DNA of 64,000 bases from an uncultured Draconibacterium sp. (GTDB lineage: Bacteria; Bacteroidota; Bacteroidia; Bacteroidales; Prolixibacteraceae): positions 3,512,001 through 3,576,000 of the forward strand of contig NZ_OY775906.1 in assembly GCF_963675065.1 (NCBI RefSeq), read 5' to 3'. The translations under genes were made by a program, and so were the position numbers. Below, piece after piece: positions 1 through 9,037 of the stretch. The notes under the pieces are model-generated. The model saw nothing but the letters and a program-made list of their open reading frames with translations, ran no database searches and was not told the DNA's origin. How positions within the stretch are numbered: the stretch's first letter is position 1; each line of letters opens with the position of its first letter.

Positions 1-176
1 TCTATGGAAAAAGTGCCTTCTGCTGCTTAATCCATAAGAGTTGTAAAAATAGCGCGATTAGGTTTCTTTACGCATGCAGCAGCAAGTAGGTACTAATTTT
101 TAATATATTTTAAGATTTAGGTTACCTGAATGTAATCAAATCAGGATAGAAGGTATTACTATTTTTTTGCCAATAC

Positions 177-207
177 TTTGTTATAGCTATTGGTTCGTTT
201 AACTTTG
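177..207 (+). promoter_or_regulatory. Bacteroidota-type promoter for the CD225/DUF2752 pair
   Basis: A TTTG box at 177-180 and TAACTTTG at 200-207 are separated by 19 bases. This matches the Bacteroidota primary sigma consensus (TTTG at -33, TAnnTTTG at -7). The predicted transcript start near 213 leaves a leader of about 25 bases before the ATG at 239. Confidence 0.6.
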
Positions 208-238
208 CTATTTATCAAGTATTAAAAAACTACTTATC

Positions 239-532
239 ATGAACGAACAAGTAAATCAACCACAAGTGCCACCACCTAATTATTTGGTATTTGCCATTCT
301 TACTACCCTGTTTTGTGGTAAAATTTTTGGAATAGTAGCTATTGTTTTTGCCGCGCAGGTGAATTCGCACTGGAATGCCGGAAATTACGAGGCAGCCCTG
401 TCGGCCAGTAGAAATGCAAAAATATGGGCCTGGGTGTCGTTTGCTGCCGGTTTGGCCTGGGTAATTCTAGCTGTAATACTATCGATTTTTGGTGTACTCG
501 CAGGAATAATGCAGGGAGCTTTTAATTTTTAG
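239..532 (+). CDS. CD225/dispanin family small membrane protein
   Basis: The 97-residue protein has a proline-rich N-terminus (PQVPPPNY, residues 8-15) and two hydrophobic segments at about 15-40 and 62-90. The first segment carries the CD225 pattern YLVFAILTTLFCGKIFGIVA, followed by a short polar loop with VNSHWNAGNYEAA and SRNAK. Bacterial members of this family (related to interferon-induced transmembrane proteins) are small membrane proteins of unknown role. The stop codon lies 3 bases before the DUF2752 gene, so the two are probably cotranscribed. The family call is firm; function is unknown. Confidence 0.8.
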   Translation: MNEQVNQPQVPPPNYLVFAILTTLFCGKIFGIVAIVFAAQVNSHWNAGNYEAALSASRNAKIWAWVSFAAGLAWVILAVILSIFGVLAGIMQGAFNF

Positions 533-535
533 TGG

Positions 536-937
536 ATGAAAAGAACAATCAATAGTATACTGCTACTCGTAATTATTGGGGTAGCAGTTCTTTTTTTTAT
601 ACTCGACCCGGCACGGCACGAAATTTTTCCACAGTGTCTGTTTCATTCGTTAACCGGGGGCTATTGCCCGGGATGCGGCTCGCAGCGGGCTTTTCACAGT
701 TTATTGCATTTAGATTTTGCCGGTGTGATTGGGTATAACTTTTTATTTCTTCCGGCAACGCTTTTTATTTTGTATCATTATCTGTATCCTCTATTGAATA
801 AAGCTTTCGGATGGAAACTTCCGAACCTGTTTTACAAGAAACAAACGCCAATGATTGTTTTAGCTATAGTTGTTGTGTTTTGGATTACGCGAAATCTGCC
901 GTGGTATCCGTTTAATGTGCTTGCACCTGTGGGATAG
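536..937 (+). CDS. DUF2752 domain-containing membrane protein
   Basis: The 133-residue protein has hydrophobic segments at about 7-23, 62-82 and 103-120. Its core motif, GGYCPGCGSQRAFHSLLHLD (residues 41-60), is the hallmark of DUF2752, with two conserved cysteines and a GSxR step. The family is of unknown function and often sits beside a CD225 gene in Bacteroidota, as here. The gene converges on the sugar isomerase gene, with a hairpin between them. An antisense-looking reading frame overlapping its end is a shadow. Confidence 0.8.
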   Translation: MKRTINSILLLVIIGVAVLFFILDPARHEIFPQCLFHSLTGGYCPGCGSQRAFHSLLHLDFAGVIGYNFLFLPATLFILYHYLYPLLNKAFGWKLPNLFYKKQTPMIVLAIVVVFWITRNLPWYPFNVLAPVG

Positions 938-941
938 GCAC

Positions 942-972
942 AAAAAAAACGGATGCGAAAACGCACCCGTTT
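942..972 (-). terminator. Intrinsic terminator between convergent genes
   Basis: Arms AAACGGATGCG (948-958) and CGCACCCGTTT (962-972) pair with one mismatch around an AAA loop. Read on the minus strand the stem is followed by a run of T, so it best serves the isomerase gene. It may also stop the plus-strand pair. Confidence 0.65.
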
Positions 973-993
973 ATCTATTCAATTTGGTTAGGA

Positions 994-1926
994 TCACTTC
1001 ACGAATGAAGCATCATTTAAATAATCGAAACATTTTTCAACACCTTCAAACTGTGTCATACTTCCGCCTCTGATTCCTTCCAGTTCCACATAAAAACCTT
1101 CCAGACCATTTTTGTATGCTTTGTTAAAGATGTTTTTAAAGTTCATCATTCCCGACTGGCCAAGAACCGAACGGTCTTTAATATGAAGGACAGGGAATCT
1201 GCCGGCATACTTCTCGAAGTATTCCAACGGATCGTTAGCCCCCATAACTGTCCAGTAAACATCCATTTCGAAAAATACCAAATCCGGATCGGTACCATTC
1301 AGAAACAAGTCGTAAATTACGTCACCCACAGGCATCCATGGATTCTGTTGTTTATCCTTGTCTTCAGGTTTTACAACACGTCCGAATTCCATGCTATGGT
1401 TATGATAACCAAACTTAATTCCGGCTGATTTTGCAATTTCACCGGCCTGGTTAAACGATTCGCAAACCACTTTTACGGCATCATGTGTTGGCACATTTGG
1501 CATCATTGGCTGAACCAAAGTTTTCACCCCAAATTTCACATGGTCTTCAACGGTTTGTTTCCAGAAATCGGCGATCTCACCCAGTTTATCTTTCGTGATA
1601 TCACGAGTGGGAGGATTTACGTGTGAGCTGGTAATTTTCAAACCTGCATCATCAGCCAGTTTTTTGTATTCTTCAACCGAATACTCACCCATTTTGCGAT
1701 TGCCGTAACCCGCCAACTCAATGGTGCTGTAGCCGATATCCTTTATTTTTTTCAAGCCATTAGGAACATCAGCAGTCAATTCCCTTCCCAGAGAATAAAT
1801 TTGTAAACCAATTTCCTTTTTCCCCATACCAACCATAGCGGCAGCACTGGCAGGCTTTATGGAGCCAGCTACCATACCTCCGGCGGTAAGCAGGCCCATT
1901 CTTTTCAGAAATTCTCTTTTATTCAT
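994..1926 (-). CDS. Exported sugar phosphate isomerase/epimerase-like TIM-barrel protein
   Basis: The 310-residue protein belongs to the AP-endonuclease-2 / xylose-isomerase-like TIM-barrel family. Metal-site candidates are spread through it as expected: ELAGYG, SSHVNPP, GYHNHSMEF, FEMDVYW, LHIKDRS and YVELEG. The N-terminus (NKREFLKRMGLLTAGGMVAG) is a twin-arginine-like export signal, although the pair is KR rather than RR. It follows the Gfo/Idh/MocA gene by 20 bases on the same strand, so the two probably form an operon. In Bacteroidota such pairs act in periplasmic oxidation and isomerisation of glycosides; the exact substrate cannot be read from the sequence. Confidence 0.8.
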   Translation of the reverse strand: MNKREFLKRMGLLTAGGMVAGSIKPASAAAMVGMGKKEIGLQIYSLGRELTADVPNGLKKIKDIGYSTIELAGYGNRKMGEYSVEEYKKLADDAGLKITSSHVNPPTRDITKDKLGEIADFWKQTVEDHVKFGVKTLVQPMMPNVPTHDAVKVVCESFNQAGEIAKSAGIKFGYHNHSMEFGRVVKPEDKDKQQNPWMPVGDVIYDLFLNGTDPDLVFFEMDVYWTVMGANDPLEYFEKYAGRFPVLHIKDRSVLGQSGMMNFKNIFNKAYKNGLEGFYVELEGIRGGSMTQFEGVEKCFDYLNDASFVK

Positions 1927-1946
1927 TTAATTTTTAGTTGGTTGAT

Positions 1947-3353
1947 TTATAATTTATACGAACCACGATATTGGTAATCATACAAACGGTGATCCCAGGC
2001 TTCCTTATCTGTTCCGAAGCTGTGTGTTGCAGGGTTCCATTTTACCGAACGTTGTAATTCAGTAGCCATGTTTCCTAAACAACAAGTGATAGCAGTACTT
2101 GCACCTACTTCAACCGGAGCAATTGGTTTTTGTCTTGAACGCACACAGCTGATGAAATCTTCCATGTGTGGAGAACTGATCTCAAAGCTACCGCCACCCT
2201 CTTTCTGCGCTTTCTGCATTTCCTCAAACATTTTCTTCCGCTCTTCCGGGGTTAGGTTTTTCGGACGTCTTCCTCTTAACTCATCAGGAACTAAATCTGA
2301 TTTTGAACAAGCCAGGTAACCGCGAGCTACTTCAATCCAACCGTCGTCGCCGATGAATTTGATACCCTGAGCATTTGGCATATCTTCGAGATACGATTGT
2401 TCTGTCATTACAACACCATTCAGGTATTTAAAAGTCATGTAGTCTGCTCCTTCAACTCCTTTAGGGATAATTTCTGCAGGCCCCGAACCGTCCATACCAA
2501 TAGCAGCTTGTGCTATATCGAACATGTGCGCACCCCAGTCGGCAGTAAATCCGTTACCGGTTTCGCGGTACCAGCGCCATGCACCCCATAATTTTTCTCT
2601 TTCTGCGGGATCGAGCGAAATAGGAGGACAAAGATCTGAGTGATAATGAATATTAGGATCATTCAATGGTCCCATCCAAAGGTTGAAGTTCAGGTTCGCG
2701 GGAACTTTCATCTCTGGTAAATCAAGTGGAGCTGGAGGATCGCCAACTTTAGCATATACTTTATCGATATGACCGATAGCGCCACTTTGAACTAATTCGA
2801 TAGCTTTTTGGAATTCGGCACTTGAACGCTGCTGGCTTCCTACCTGAACAACACGTTTTGTATCTTTTGCCACACGAACCATTTTTTCGGCTTCGGTAAT
2901 GGTAAAAGAAAGTGGTTTCTGAACATATACGTCTTTACCGGCCTGGCAAGCGTGAATGGTTTGTAATGCATGCCAATGATCTGGTGTACAAACTTCTACG
3001 GCATCGATGTCTTTGCGCTCAAGCAATTCTTCATATTGTTCGTACTTATCAACGCGAGGCGCCAATCCCAACGATTGTTGCCATTCTTCAACAGTACGTT
3101 TAAAACGTTCTGTTTTCATACTGTCAACATCGCAACCTGCAACAACTTCTACTCCGGGAACTGCCGAGAAACTCCGGAAATCGTTCATACCTTGCTGTCC
3201 AAGGCCAATGAAACCCATTGTTACTCTGTCGCTGGGAGCGATTTTAATGCCGTTGATAGTCCAACTTGGAAGGATGGTCAAACTGGATAAACCCAGTGCT
3301 GAAAGACCCAGAAATTTCCGTCGGTCTAATTGATTAGATTTTTTTGAATCCAT
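1947..3353 (-). CDS. Tat-exported Gfo/Idh/MocA family oxidoreductase
   Basis: The 468-residue protein starts with a Tat motif (DRRKFLG, residues 10-16) and a hydrophobic stretch. The NAD(P)-binding Rossmann fold follows (MGFIGLGQQGMNDF, about 46-59). The usual EKP motif appears as VQKPLS after CTPDHWHA, so the catalytic lysine is kept. The C-terminal half has the family's GFTADWGAHMFDIAQ segment with its histidine. At 468 residues it is of the longer exported type found in Bacteroidota. It lies upstream of the exported TIM-barrel isomerase and probably works with it on a sugar or sugar acid; the substrate is unknown. Confidence 0.85.
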   Translation of the reverse strand: MDSKKSNQLDRRKFLGLSALGLSSLTILPSWTINGIKIAPSDRVTMGFIGLGQQGMNDFRSFSAVPGVEVVAGCDVDSMKTERFKRTVEEWQQSLGLAPRVDKYEQYEELLERKDIDAVEVCTPDHWHALQTIHACQAGKDVYVQKPLSFTITEAEKMVRVAKDTKRVVQVGSQQRSSAEFQKAIELVQSGAIGHIDKVYAKVGDPPAPLDLPEMKVPANLNFNLWMGPLNDPNIHYHSDLCPPISLDPAEREKLWGAWRWYRETGNGFTADWGAHMFDIAQAAIGMDGSGPAEIIPKGVEGADYMTFKYLNGVVMTEQSYLEDMPNAQGIKFIGDDGWIEVARGYLACSKSDLVPDELRGRRPKNLTPEERKKMFEEMQKAQKEGGGSFEISSPHMEDFISCVRSRQKPIAPVEVGASTAITCCLGNMATELQRSVKWNPATHSFGTDKEAWDHRLYDYQYRGSYKL

Positions 3354-3470
3354 AGGTTTAGATTTTTATTAGTGATCAAATATTTTTCGAAATTGGACAC
3401 AAGATAATTGAATTTGTCAAAACGACGCAATGAAAAATTAAAAAATGTATTCGTACTGATTATGTTGGAG

Positions 3471-3899
3471 CTATTTAGACGCCTTAAAAGAAAACAAATA
3501 TTTATGAAGTGGTTTCTTAAGTTGCTCAAATTCGGAATAATGAATCAGCTCGATAGCCGCACAGCCCGCGATCATCGCCGATAAATTGACGTTTAAACCC
3601 TCGCGAAAAAGACACAGTACCGGCTTCCGCATTTCCACTGCCCGGCCAATTTCGTAACCAACTCCCATCGACACTGCAGTTACTTCAGCCACAATTACAT
3701 CGGAACTTTGAAGCCATTCCAAATCCCGATCATGAATAAACTGATCGTTTGGACCATCATCACCGATACTGGTTAATGCCGGATCGCCAACATGCTCAGT
3801 CAGCACTTCACCAAATGTTTTCAGGTACTGAATAATTTGTTCGTAGAGGGCGGCATCTTGTCTGCCTCCACGTATGGAACCGGCAAAATAAATCTTCAT
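3471..3899 (-). CDS. DNPH1-like 2'-deoxynucleoside 5'-phosphate N-hydrolase
   Basis: The 142-residue protein opens with KIYFAGSIRGGR, the signature of DNPH1/Rcl, which hydrolyses the N-glycosidic bond of deoxynucleoside monophosphates. The candidate catalytic glutamate is E83 in MGVGYEIGRA, and D59 in HDRDLEWL matches the second active-site acid. Length and motif order fit DNPH1 better than the general nucleoside deoxyribosyltransferases of the same fold. It lies 6 bases downstream of an MscS gene on the same strand and may be cotranscribed. A role in nucleotide-pool cleaning is inferred from the family. Confidence 0.8.
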   Translation of the reverse strand: MKIYFAGSIRGGRQDAALYEQIIQYLKTFGEVLTEHVGDPALTSIGDDGPNDQFIHDRDLEWLQSSDVIVAEVTAVSMGVGYEIGRAVEMRKPVLCLFREGLNVNLSAMIAGCAAIELIHYSEFEQLKKPLHKYLFSFKASK

Positions 3900-3905
3900 A
3901 GGTAT

Positions 3906-4862
3906 TTAATCAGTCTTTGTTTTACTTGGAAACCCAGTGGTTGACTTTTGTTCTCCCTGTTCAAAAACAACACGTGTACGCGGTAAACTTTCCGGGTAAT
4001 TCTTTTGGATAAATTCAATCATTTTTTCACGGATAAAAACCCGAAGATCCCAGGCTATTGGCGAATCTTTTGCACTCATTAAAGCTCTAATTTCCACTCC
4101 GTATTCTTTGGTATCGGTAACTTGCAAAACGTTTACCCTTTTGTCCCATAACGGTGTGCTGTTAAGTAAACGAGTCAGTTCTTCCCGCAACGCATCGAAC
4201 GGAACGTGATAATCGGTATATAAAAACACAGTTCCCAGAATTTCTGAAGTATTACGTGTCCAGTTCTGAAATGGTTTTTCGAAAAAATAGGTGGATGGCA
4301 CCACCAACCGGCGCTGATCCCAGATCTTCACCACCACATATGTAAGTGTAATTTCTTCTATTCTTCCCCATTCATTTTCAATAATCACCACATCGTCGAG
4401 CCGAATGGGTTGAGTGATGGCAATTTGCAAACCGGCCAGCACAGTGGCAATAAGCTTTTGTGCCGCAAAACCAATAATAATACCTGCAACACCAGCCGAA
4501 GCAAAAAGACTAATTCCCAACTGCCTCACATCTTCAAACAACATTAATGATGCTCCGATTGCAACAATAACAATCATGAAATAAATGATACTTTCCATGA
4601 TGTTGAACTGTGTCAGGAACTTTCGCTCGCGTAAATTATCTTCCTGCGAAGTATCTAACTTGGAAAGGATAACTCTTTTAAAGCCACGCAAAATTGCCAT
4701 TAATCCCCAGGCAATACTTACGATTAGCATAATGGAACCGGTTTTGTTAAAAAAGTTATAATAATCGGGCGATACCAATTCGCGCTTTTCCACAAAACCT
4801 TTAAAGAATATTGCTACAAGCAGTAAAATAACCGGGATAATAAATCTGATAAATCTTTTCAT
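3906..4862 (-). CDS. MscS-family mechanosensitive ion channel
   Basis: The 318-residue protein has an N-terminal hydrophobic helix (about 5-23), further membrane segments near 40-60 and 90-110, and a pore-lining helix rich in Gly and Ala (ASAGVAGIIIGFAAQ). The MscS beta domain follows (DDVVIIENEWGRIEEITL, then LVVPSTYFFEKPFQNW). It is predicted to be an inner-membrane channel that opens under membrane tension. It sits 12 bases downstream of a second, non-identical MscS gene. The C-terminal tail is charged and short. Confidence 0.85.
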   Translation of the reverse strand: MKRFIRFIIPVILLLVAIFFKGFVEKRELVSPDYYNFFNKTGSIMLIVSIAWGLMAILRGFKRVILSKLDTSQEDNLRERKFLTQFNIMESIIYFMIVIVAIGASLMLFEDVRQLGISLFASAGVAGIIIGFAAQKLIATVLAGLQIAITQPIRLDDVVIIENEWGRIEEITLTYVVVKIWDQRRLVVPSTYFFEKPFQNWTRNTSEILGTVFLYTDYHVPFDALREELTRLLNSTPLWDKRVNVLQVTDTKEYGVEIRALMSAKDSPIAWDLRVFIREKMIEFIQKNYPESLPRTRVVFEQGEQKSTTGFPSKTKTD

Positions 4863-4874
4863 ATAAAGTGTGTT

Positions 4875-5720
4875 TTATTTTGGTTGTTCAACGGTACTTT
4901 TAATATGAATATCGCGCTGAGGAAATGGAATTTGAACTCCACCTTTACGGAACTCATCATCAATGGCATAGCGCATTTCGCTCTTCGTATTTTCTACCCA
5001 AAACGATTCGCGCACCCAAAAGAATATCTGGAATTCGAGTGCAGAATCACCAAAATTATTAAATCGTACAAACGGTTTTGGAGTTGCAGAGATATTGCCA
5101 TTCTTTGCCGCACAATCAAGAAGGATTTTAGTTACCAGTTTTGTATCAGAACCGTAAGCCACACCCACATCAACCGAAAAGCGTGTGTTGTAATCCATGT
5201 GGCTCCAGTTGATAATTTTGTCGTTAACAAATTTCGAATTGGGTACCACCAAAATAATATCGTCGCGGGTTTTTAAACGTGAGGTGCGGAGCCCGATATG
5301 AATCACCCGCCCCACTGTACCGTCTTGCAACTGAATTACATCGTTTAATTGCAGATTTCGCTCAATAAGCAAAACAATTCCAGAAGCAATATCGCTGAAC
5401 AACTGTTGGATACCAAAACCAACACCTACCAATAAGGCAGTAATACTGGCTAGGAGTACCGATACTTTTAATCCCGACGATTCTAAAAGAAAAATAATGA
5501 TGATAACCCAAACGACATACCTTAATATAAGATATACCGACCAGTAAGAACGTCGTTCGGCTTCCTCTCTTTTTATAAAGCGCTTAAAAAAACGGCGGAT
5601 TATTTTTAATACAATTAGTGTTACCAGTACTACAACAAGAATTAAAAATATGTTGTAAACTGTTAATGTAAATTCTCCGCTTTTGAATATTTCAAGATTT
5701 AATATTTCTCTAAACGTCAT
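4875..5720 (-). CDS. MscS-family mechanosensitive ion channel
   Basis: The 281-residue protein has a first membrane helix at about 21-42, a second near 63-80 and a glycine-rich pore helix (SITALLVGVGFGIQQLF). The beta domain includes LNDVIQLQDGTVGRVIHIGL and VVPNSKFVNDKIINWSH, the best-conserved MscS signature. It is shorter than the downstream paralog and only distantly similar to it, so the pair is not a recent duplication. It is the first gene of a run 4875-3471 on the minus strand and likely contributes to osmotic release. Confidence 0.85.
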   Translation of the reverse strand: MTFREILNLEIFKSGEFTLTVYNIFLILVVVLVTLIVLKIIRRFFKRFIKREEAERRSYWSVYLILRYVVWVIIIIFLLESSGLKVSVLLASITALLVGVGFGIQQLFSDIASGIVLLIERNLQLNDVIQLQDGTVGRVIHIGLRTSRLKTRDDIILVVPNSKFVNDKIINWSHMDYNTRFSVDVGVAYGSDTKLVTKILLDCAAKNGNISATPKPFVRFNNFGDSALEFQIFFWVRESFWVENTKSEMRYAIDDEFRKGGVQIPFPQRDIHIKSTVEQPK

Positions 5721-5837
5721 AACTCTTAATCAAAATATTGGAGTTAGAAAAGTACTAAAATCTGTCAGATATGAAAAGTTTTAGGGAGCGATTATGATTT
5801 AGCTTTGATATAGCAACAATGAATGGGGTGTATGGTT

Positions 5838-5873
5838 TAAAAAAAAGGAGACCTTTTTAAAAGACCTCCTTTC
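5838..5873 (-). terminator. Intrinsic terminator of the S41 protease gene
   Basis: AAAGGAG (5844-5850) pairs with CTCCTTT (5866-5872). On the minus strand the stem is followed by a T run (5838-5843 complement). It lies just past the protease stop codon. Confidence 0.75.
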
Positions 5874-5895
5874 TTCCTGTGGCAAAAAGTATTTC

Positions 5896-7563
5896 TTAAT
5901 TCATTCCAACTATTAGCCCTGGCTTAAAAAAAGCAGCGTACGCAGTTTCAGAATGTAATGCCTCTATAGTTTTTGTTATTCCTTTATCATCGTTAATCGA
6001 TGCTCTTATCGATCCTTTTTGGTAATAAAAGCGCGAAACGATCTCGCTTTCCAGCAAATCGCTGATTTCAGGTCTGAACACCGATAAGTCTTTATCCAGA
6101 TCAGGTTCAATTTTAGCTGCCAATGCATCAAACTCTTCTTTTGCCAGCTCGTAATATTTTTCCTGCTTTGCTGTCTCCAACAACTCTTTCAAATCGTCTT
6201 GTGATGCCGATTCGTAGTTAAAATCGCTCTGCTCAACAAAATCCGCAAACTGCTTATAAATGTCGTCGGTAATCGAAAATTCTTCGGGTTCCGGAATACT
6301 TTCGTTTTCGTTTGAATATGTTGTGGCAAAATCGAAAATCATAAAACGGGTAACCAACTCGATACTTAAACTGCTCAGTCTGTCGCCTTCAATTTTTACA
6401 TCGGGAACAACACCACCGCCATCGTATACTTTGCGGCCTTTTTTAGTTGTAAATTCAGAAATCAGTGAATCAGGAACATGTCCAACACTACCATCTTCGT
6501 TGCGGTGCGAATAATCCAGCGCCTGAATACAACGGCCACTAGGAATGTAATATTTAGCGGTAGTAACTTTTAGTTTTGTATTGTAGCTTAAATCGCGTGT
6601 AGTTTGCACTAGTCCTTTTCCAAATGTACGTGTACCGACAATAATCCCGCGGTCGAGATCCTGAATAGCCCCAGATACGATTTCGGATGCCGAAGCCGAT
6701 CCGCTGTTTACAAGAACAGCAATCTTCATTGTTGTATCTAATGGCTCAGCTGTTGCTTTATATACTTTGTCCCATTGTTTTACTTTACCGCGGGTGCTAA
6801 CAATTTCTTCGCCTTTAGGTACAAAGAAGTTTACAATTTTTACGGCTTCCATTAACAATCCGCCCGGGTTCCCACGTAAGTCGAGAATCAATCCGTCTGG
6901 GTTATTTTCTTTTAGTTCGAGAAAAGCTTTTTTTACATCGTTGCTACAGTTGGCCGTAAAATTCGACAAACGAATATAAGCTGTATTTCCATCGATCATG
7001 CCGTAATAAGGAACAGCTTCAATACTGATCTTCTCGCGAATAACATCAACCGTAAAAGGCTTTTTCTGGCCGGGACGCTGCAATTTTATGGTAACAGGTT
7101 TGTTGGCCGGTCCTTTCAACAGCGAGCTCACATCCTCGGTGTTCATATCTTTGGTGTCTTTTCCTGAAACCTCAAGAATAATGTCGCCTGCTTTTATCCC
7201 GAATTTCTGTGCCGGAAATCCTTCGTAAGGTTCGGCAATAATAATGTTATCCTTCTGTTTACTAATTAGCGCTCCGATACCCGCATATTCGCCGGTGGTC
7301 ATAAAACGGAAATCTTCCATCTGATCTTCCGAAATGTAATTCGTGTAAGGATCGAGTGAGGATAACATCTTATCAATACTGGTTTTTACCAAATCATTCG
7401 GATTCACTTCGTCAACATAAAACATGTTCAACTCGCGAAACAAAGTGTGGTAAATATCCAGATTCTTTGCAATTTCAAAATTCTTCTCGTCGCGGGTAAA
7501 GCTGAAAAAGCTAATACTAATTATCGCAACTATCGTAATTCCTATTAATAATCTTTTCTTCAT
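5896..7563 (-). CDS. S41 family C-terminal processing peptidase
   Basis: The protein is 555 residues from the ATG at 7563. That start gives a normal signal anchor (MKKRLLIGITIVAIISISFF) and has AGAAGGAAT upstream; an extension to 7656 adds an unlikely polar leader. The order is S41 N-terminal helical region (to about 80), a PDZ domain (about 85-170, GIGALI and GIKAGDIILEVSG), then the protease core with LDLRGNPGG. The Ser-Lys dyad is S291 in SGSASASE and K316 in TFGKG, spaced 25 residues as in Prc/CtpA. It probably cleaves periplasmic or envelope proteins near their C-termini. The C-terminal 150 residues are acidic and helical. Confidence 0.9.
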   Translation of the reverse strand: MKKRLLIGITIVAIISISFFSFTRDEKNFEIAKNLDIYHTLFRELNMFYVDEVNPNDLVKTSIDKMLSSLDPYTNYISEDQMEDFRFMTTGEYAGIGALISKQKDNIIIAEPYEGFPAQKFGIKAGDIILEVSGKDTKDMNTEDVSSLLKGPANKPVTIKLQRPGQKKPFTVDVIREKISIEAVPYYGMIDGNTAYIRLSNFTANCSNDVKKAFLELKENNPDGLILDLRGNPGGLLMEAVKIVNFFVPKGEEIVSTRGKVKQWDKVYKATAEPLDTTMKIAVLVNSGSASASEIVSGAIQDLDRGIIVGTRTFGKGLVQTTRDLSYNTKLKVTTAKYYIPSGRCIQALDYSHRNEDGSVGHVPDSLISEFTTKKGRKVYDGGGVVPDVKIEGDRLSSLSIELVTRFMIFDFATTYSNENESIPEPEEFSITDDIYKQFADFVEQSDFNYESASQDDLKELLETAKQEKYYELAKEEFDALAAKIEPDLDKDLSVFRPEISDLLESEIVSRFYYQKGSIRASINDDKGITKTIEALHSETAYAAFFKPGLIVGMN

Positions 7564-7611
7564 AATTCCTTCTTTTCTGAATTCACTGTCTGCACCATTG
7601 CACCGAACTGC

Positions 7612-7619
7612 CAAAAGTA
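7612..7619 (-). promoter_or_regulatory. -7 promoter element for the S41 protease
   Basis: The minus strand reads TACTTTTG here, matching TAnnTTTG. It lies about 50 bases upstream of the ATG at 7563 and supports that start. No clear -33 TTTG is visible. Confidence 0.5.
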
Positions 7620-8250
7620 ACAAATCTTGCCTTATATCAGTAATGCAACCCGGCAATCCATTACGTTAATTTATGCTAAAACCAATCGTTTATGCTTATG
7701 GTTTAACATTTTTGGCGCCGAAAAGTTAAAGGTCGTAAAAGAAAATATTGCGTTAAACCATTTCATAACAGCCCCGTCTAAACCACTGAATTACGGATGT
7801 AATTTCCACGCAACCAACAACCCGTAGTCATTTTAAACACGGTGCTTAACGGTTAATAGATAGATGTTTTGGGGCCGGGAATTAAGTTTTCCGGCTTTTT
7901 TTGTGCTTAGCAAACAATAAGACGCAAAAACACGATGTTCTTATTTAACCACAATAGCCACATAGTAAATAAAAGAATGTTTCGCCACCTAAGCTTTTGG
8001 TGATTACTTATTGTCAATTAGTTGCAAATCCGTTCACGATACTACTGCTAAATTTTTCTATCTTGTTATAAAATTGTAGAACTGCAAACTTTCTTCCCTC
8101 TTCTGAAATCTAAAATCCTTAATCATCACTCTAAATTTTTTGCGTTCAATTCCTGCTTACCGACAAAATACCCCGGTTTAACGAAATAATTTCCCGCGTT
8201 CGTCTGGAATGCAATAATTTGCATGAGAATTATAAACCAAACAAAAAACG
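7620..8250. other. Non-coding gap with decayed repeat and orphan terminator
   Basis: I see no credible gene here; the short reading frames have no family features. The stretch holds an orphan plus-strand hairpin at 7874-7902. Near 7948-7975 it has a degenerate TTAACCACAATAGCCACATAG tract that resembles common intergenic repeats, and 8100-8140 is rich in AATC. The last 30 bases form the leader of the DUF2807 gene. Confidence 0.5.
7874..7902 (+). terminator. Orphan intrinsic terminator
   Basis: GCCGG (7874-7878) pairs with CCGGC (7891-7895), extended by AA/TT pairs, and is followed by TTTTTTT. No recognisable plus-strand gene lies upstream of it in the gap, so it may end a small RNA or be a leftover. 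Confidence 0.5.
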
Positions 8251-8964
8251 ATGAAACAGTTTGTAGTATTCCTTTCGGGGATCATTTTATCACTTTTTAC
8301 TTCTTCGTGCTTGTTGCAGTCCACCGTTAAAGGAAATGGGAATGTAACAACCGAAGAACGAAATCTTGAAGATTTCAGCAAACTAAATGTAAGTCGCGGA
8401 ATGAATGTTTACGTTACCATGGGAAACGATTATAAAGTTATTGTTGAGGCCGATGAAAACCTCCATAATAGTATTGTTACCGAGTTGCGCGGCGAAGAAC
8501 TTCGTATAAAAGCTATCGACATCATCCGAAATGCAACCAGCCTAAAAGTATTTGTTACGCTTCCACAGCTCGAAGCTACAACATCATCATCGGGCAGCAA
8601 TGTATTTTCTGAAGATGTTTTAAATGTTAACGACATTGATCTTTCCGTTTCGTCGGGTGCTAATTTAAAATTCTCGCTTAATGCCGACGAGGTAAGTGCA
8701 AAGGCCAGCTCTGGATCGAATATTTTTCTCGAAGGAACTGCCGGCTCTGTTAACGCCAAAGCCAGTTCAGGATCGAACATTAAAGCCGGAGAATTACAAG
8801 CCAAGTCGGCACAGGCAAGTGTTAGTAGTGGCGCAAACATCTGGCTAAGCACCGAAAACGAACTGCAGGCAACTGCCAGCAGCGGCGGAAATGTATTTTA
8901 TAACGGCAACCCGTCTGAAACCGAAATAAGCAAGTCATCGGGCGGAAATGTGATAAAAAATTAG
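8251..8964 (+). CDS. Head GIN domain (DUF2807) lipoprotein
   Basis: The 237-residue protein has a lipoprotein-type signal ending in LFTSSC (C20). The DUF2807 body follows and folds as a right-handed beta-helix. The second half carries seven short repeats built on SSG: SSGSN, SSGAN, SSGSN, SSGSN, SSGAN, SSGGN and SSGGN. All end in asparagine or a close variant. The family is exported or surface-located and common in Bacteroidota, with no enzymatic role known. A paralog of the same length follows 73 bases downstream. The start is the only ATG near the signal peptide. Confidence 0.85.
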   Translation: MKQFVVFLSGIILSLFTSSCLLQSTVKGNGNVTTEERNLEDFSKLNVSRGMNVYVTMGNDYKVIVEADENLHNSIVTELRGEELRIKAIDIIRNATSLKVFVTLPQLEATTSSSGSNVFSEDVLNVNDIDLSVSSGANLKFSLNADEVSAKASSGSNIFLEGTAGSVNAKASSGSNIKAGELQAKSAQASVSSGANIWLSTENELQATASSGGNVFYNGNPSETEISKSSGGNVIKN

Positions 8965-9037
8965 CCGAAACTGTAACTTTCCATTTTGGCCAGCGTCTTT
9001 TCAATAGTCTCAATTCAAAAAACAAAAAATAACGCAC

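Noticed and set aside
7627..7827. 66-residue frame upstream of the S41 gene on the plus strand
   Set aside because: It lies over the divergent promoter region, with no conserved features.
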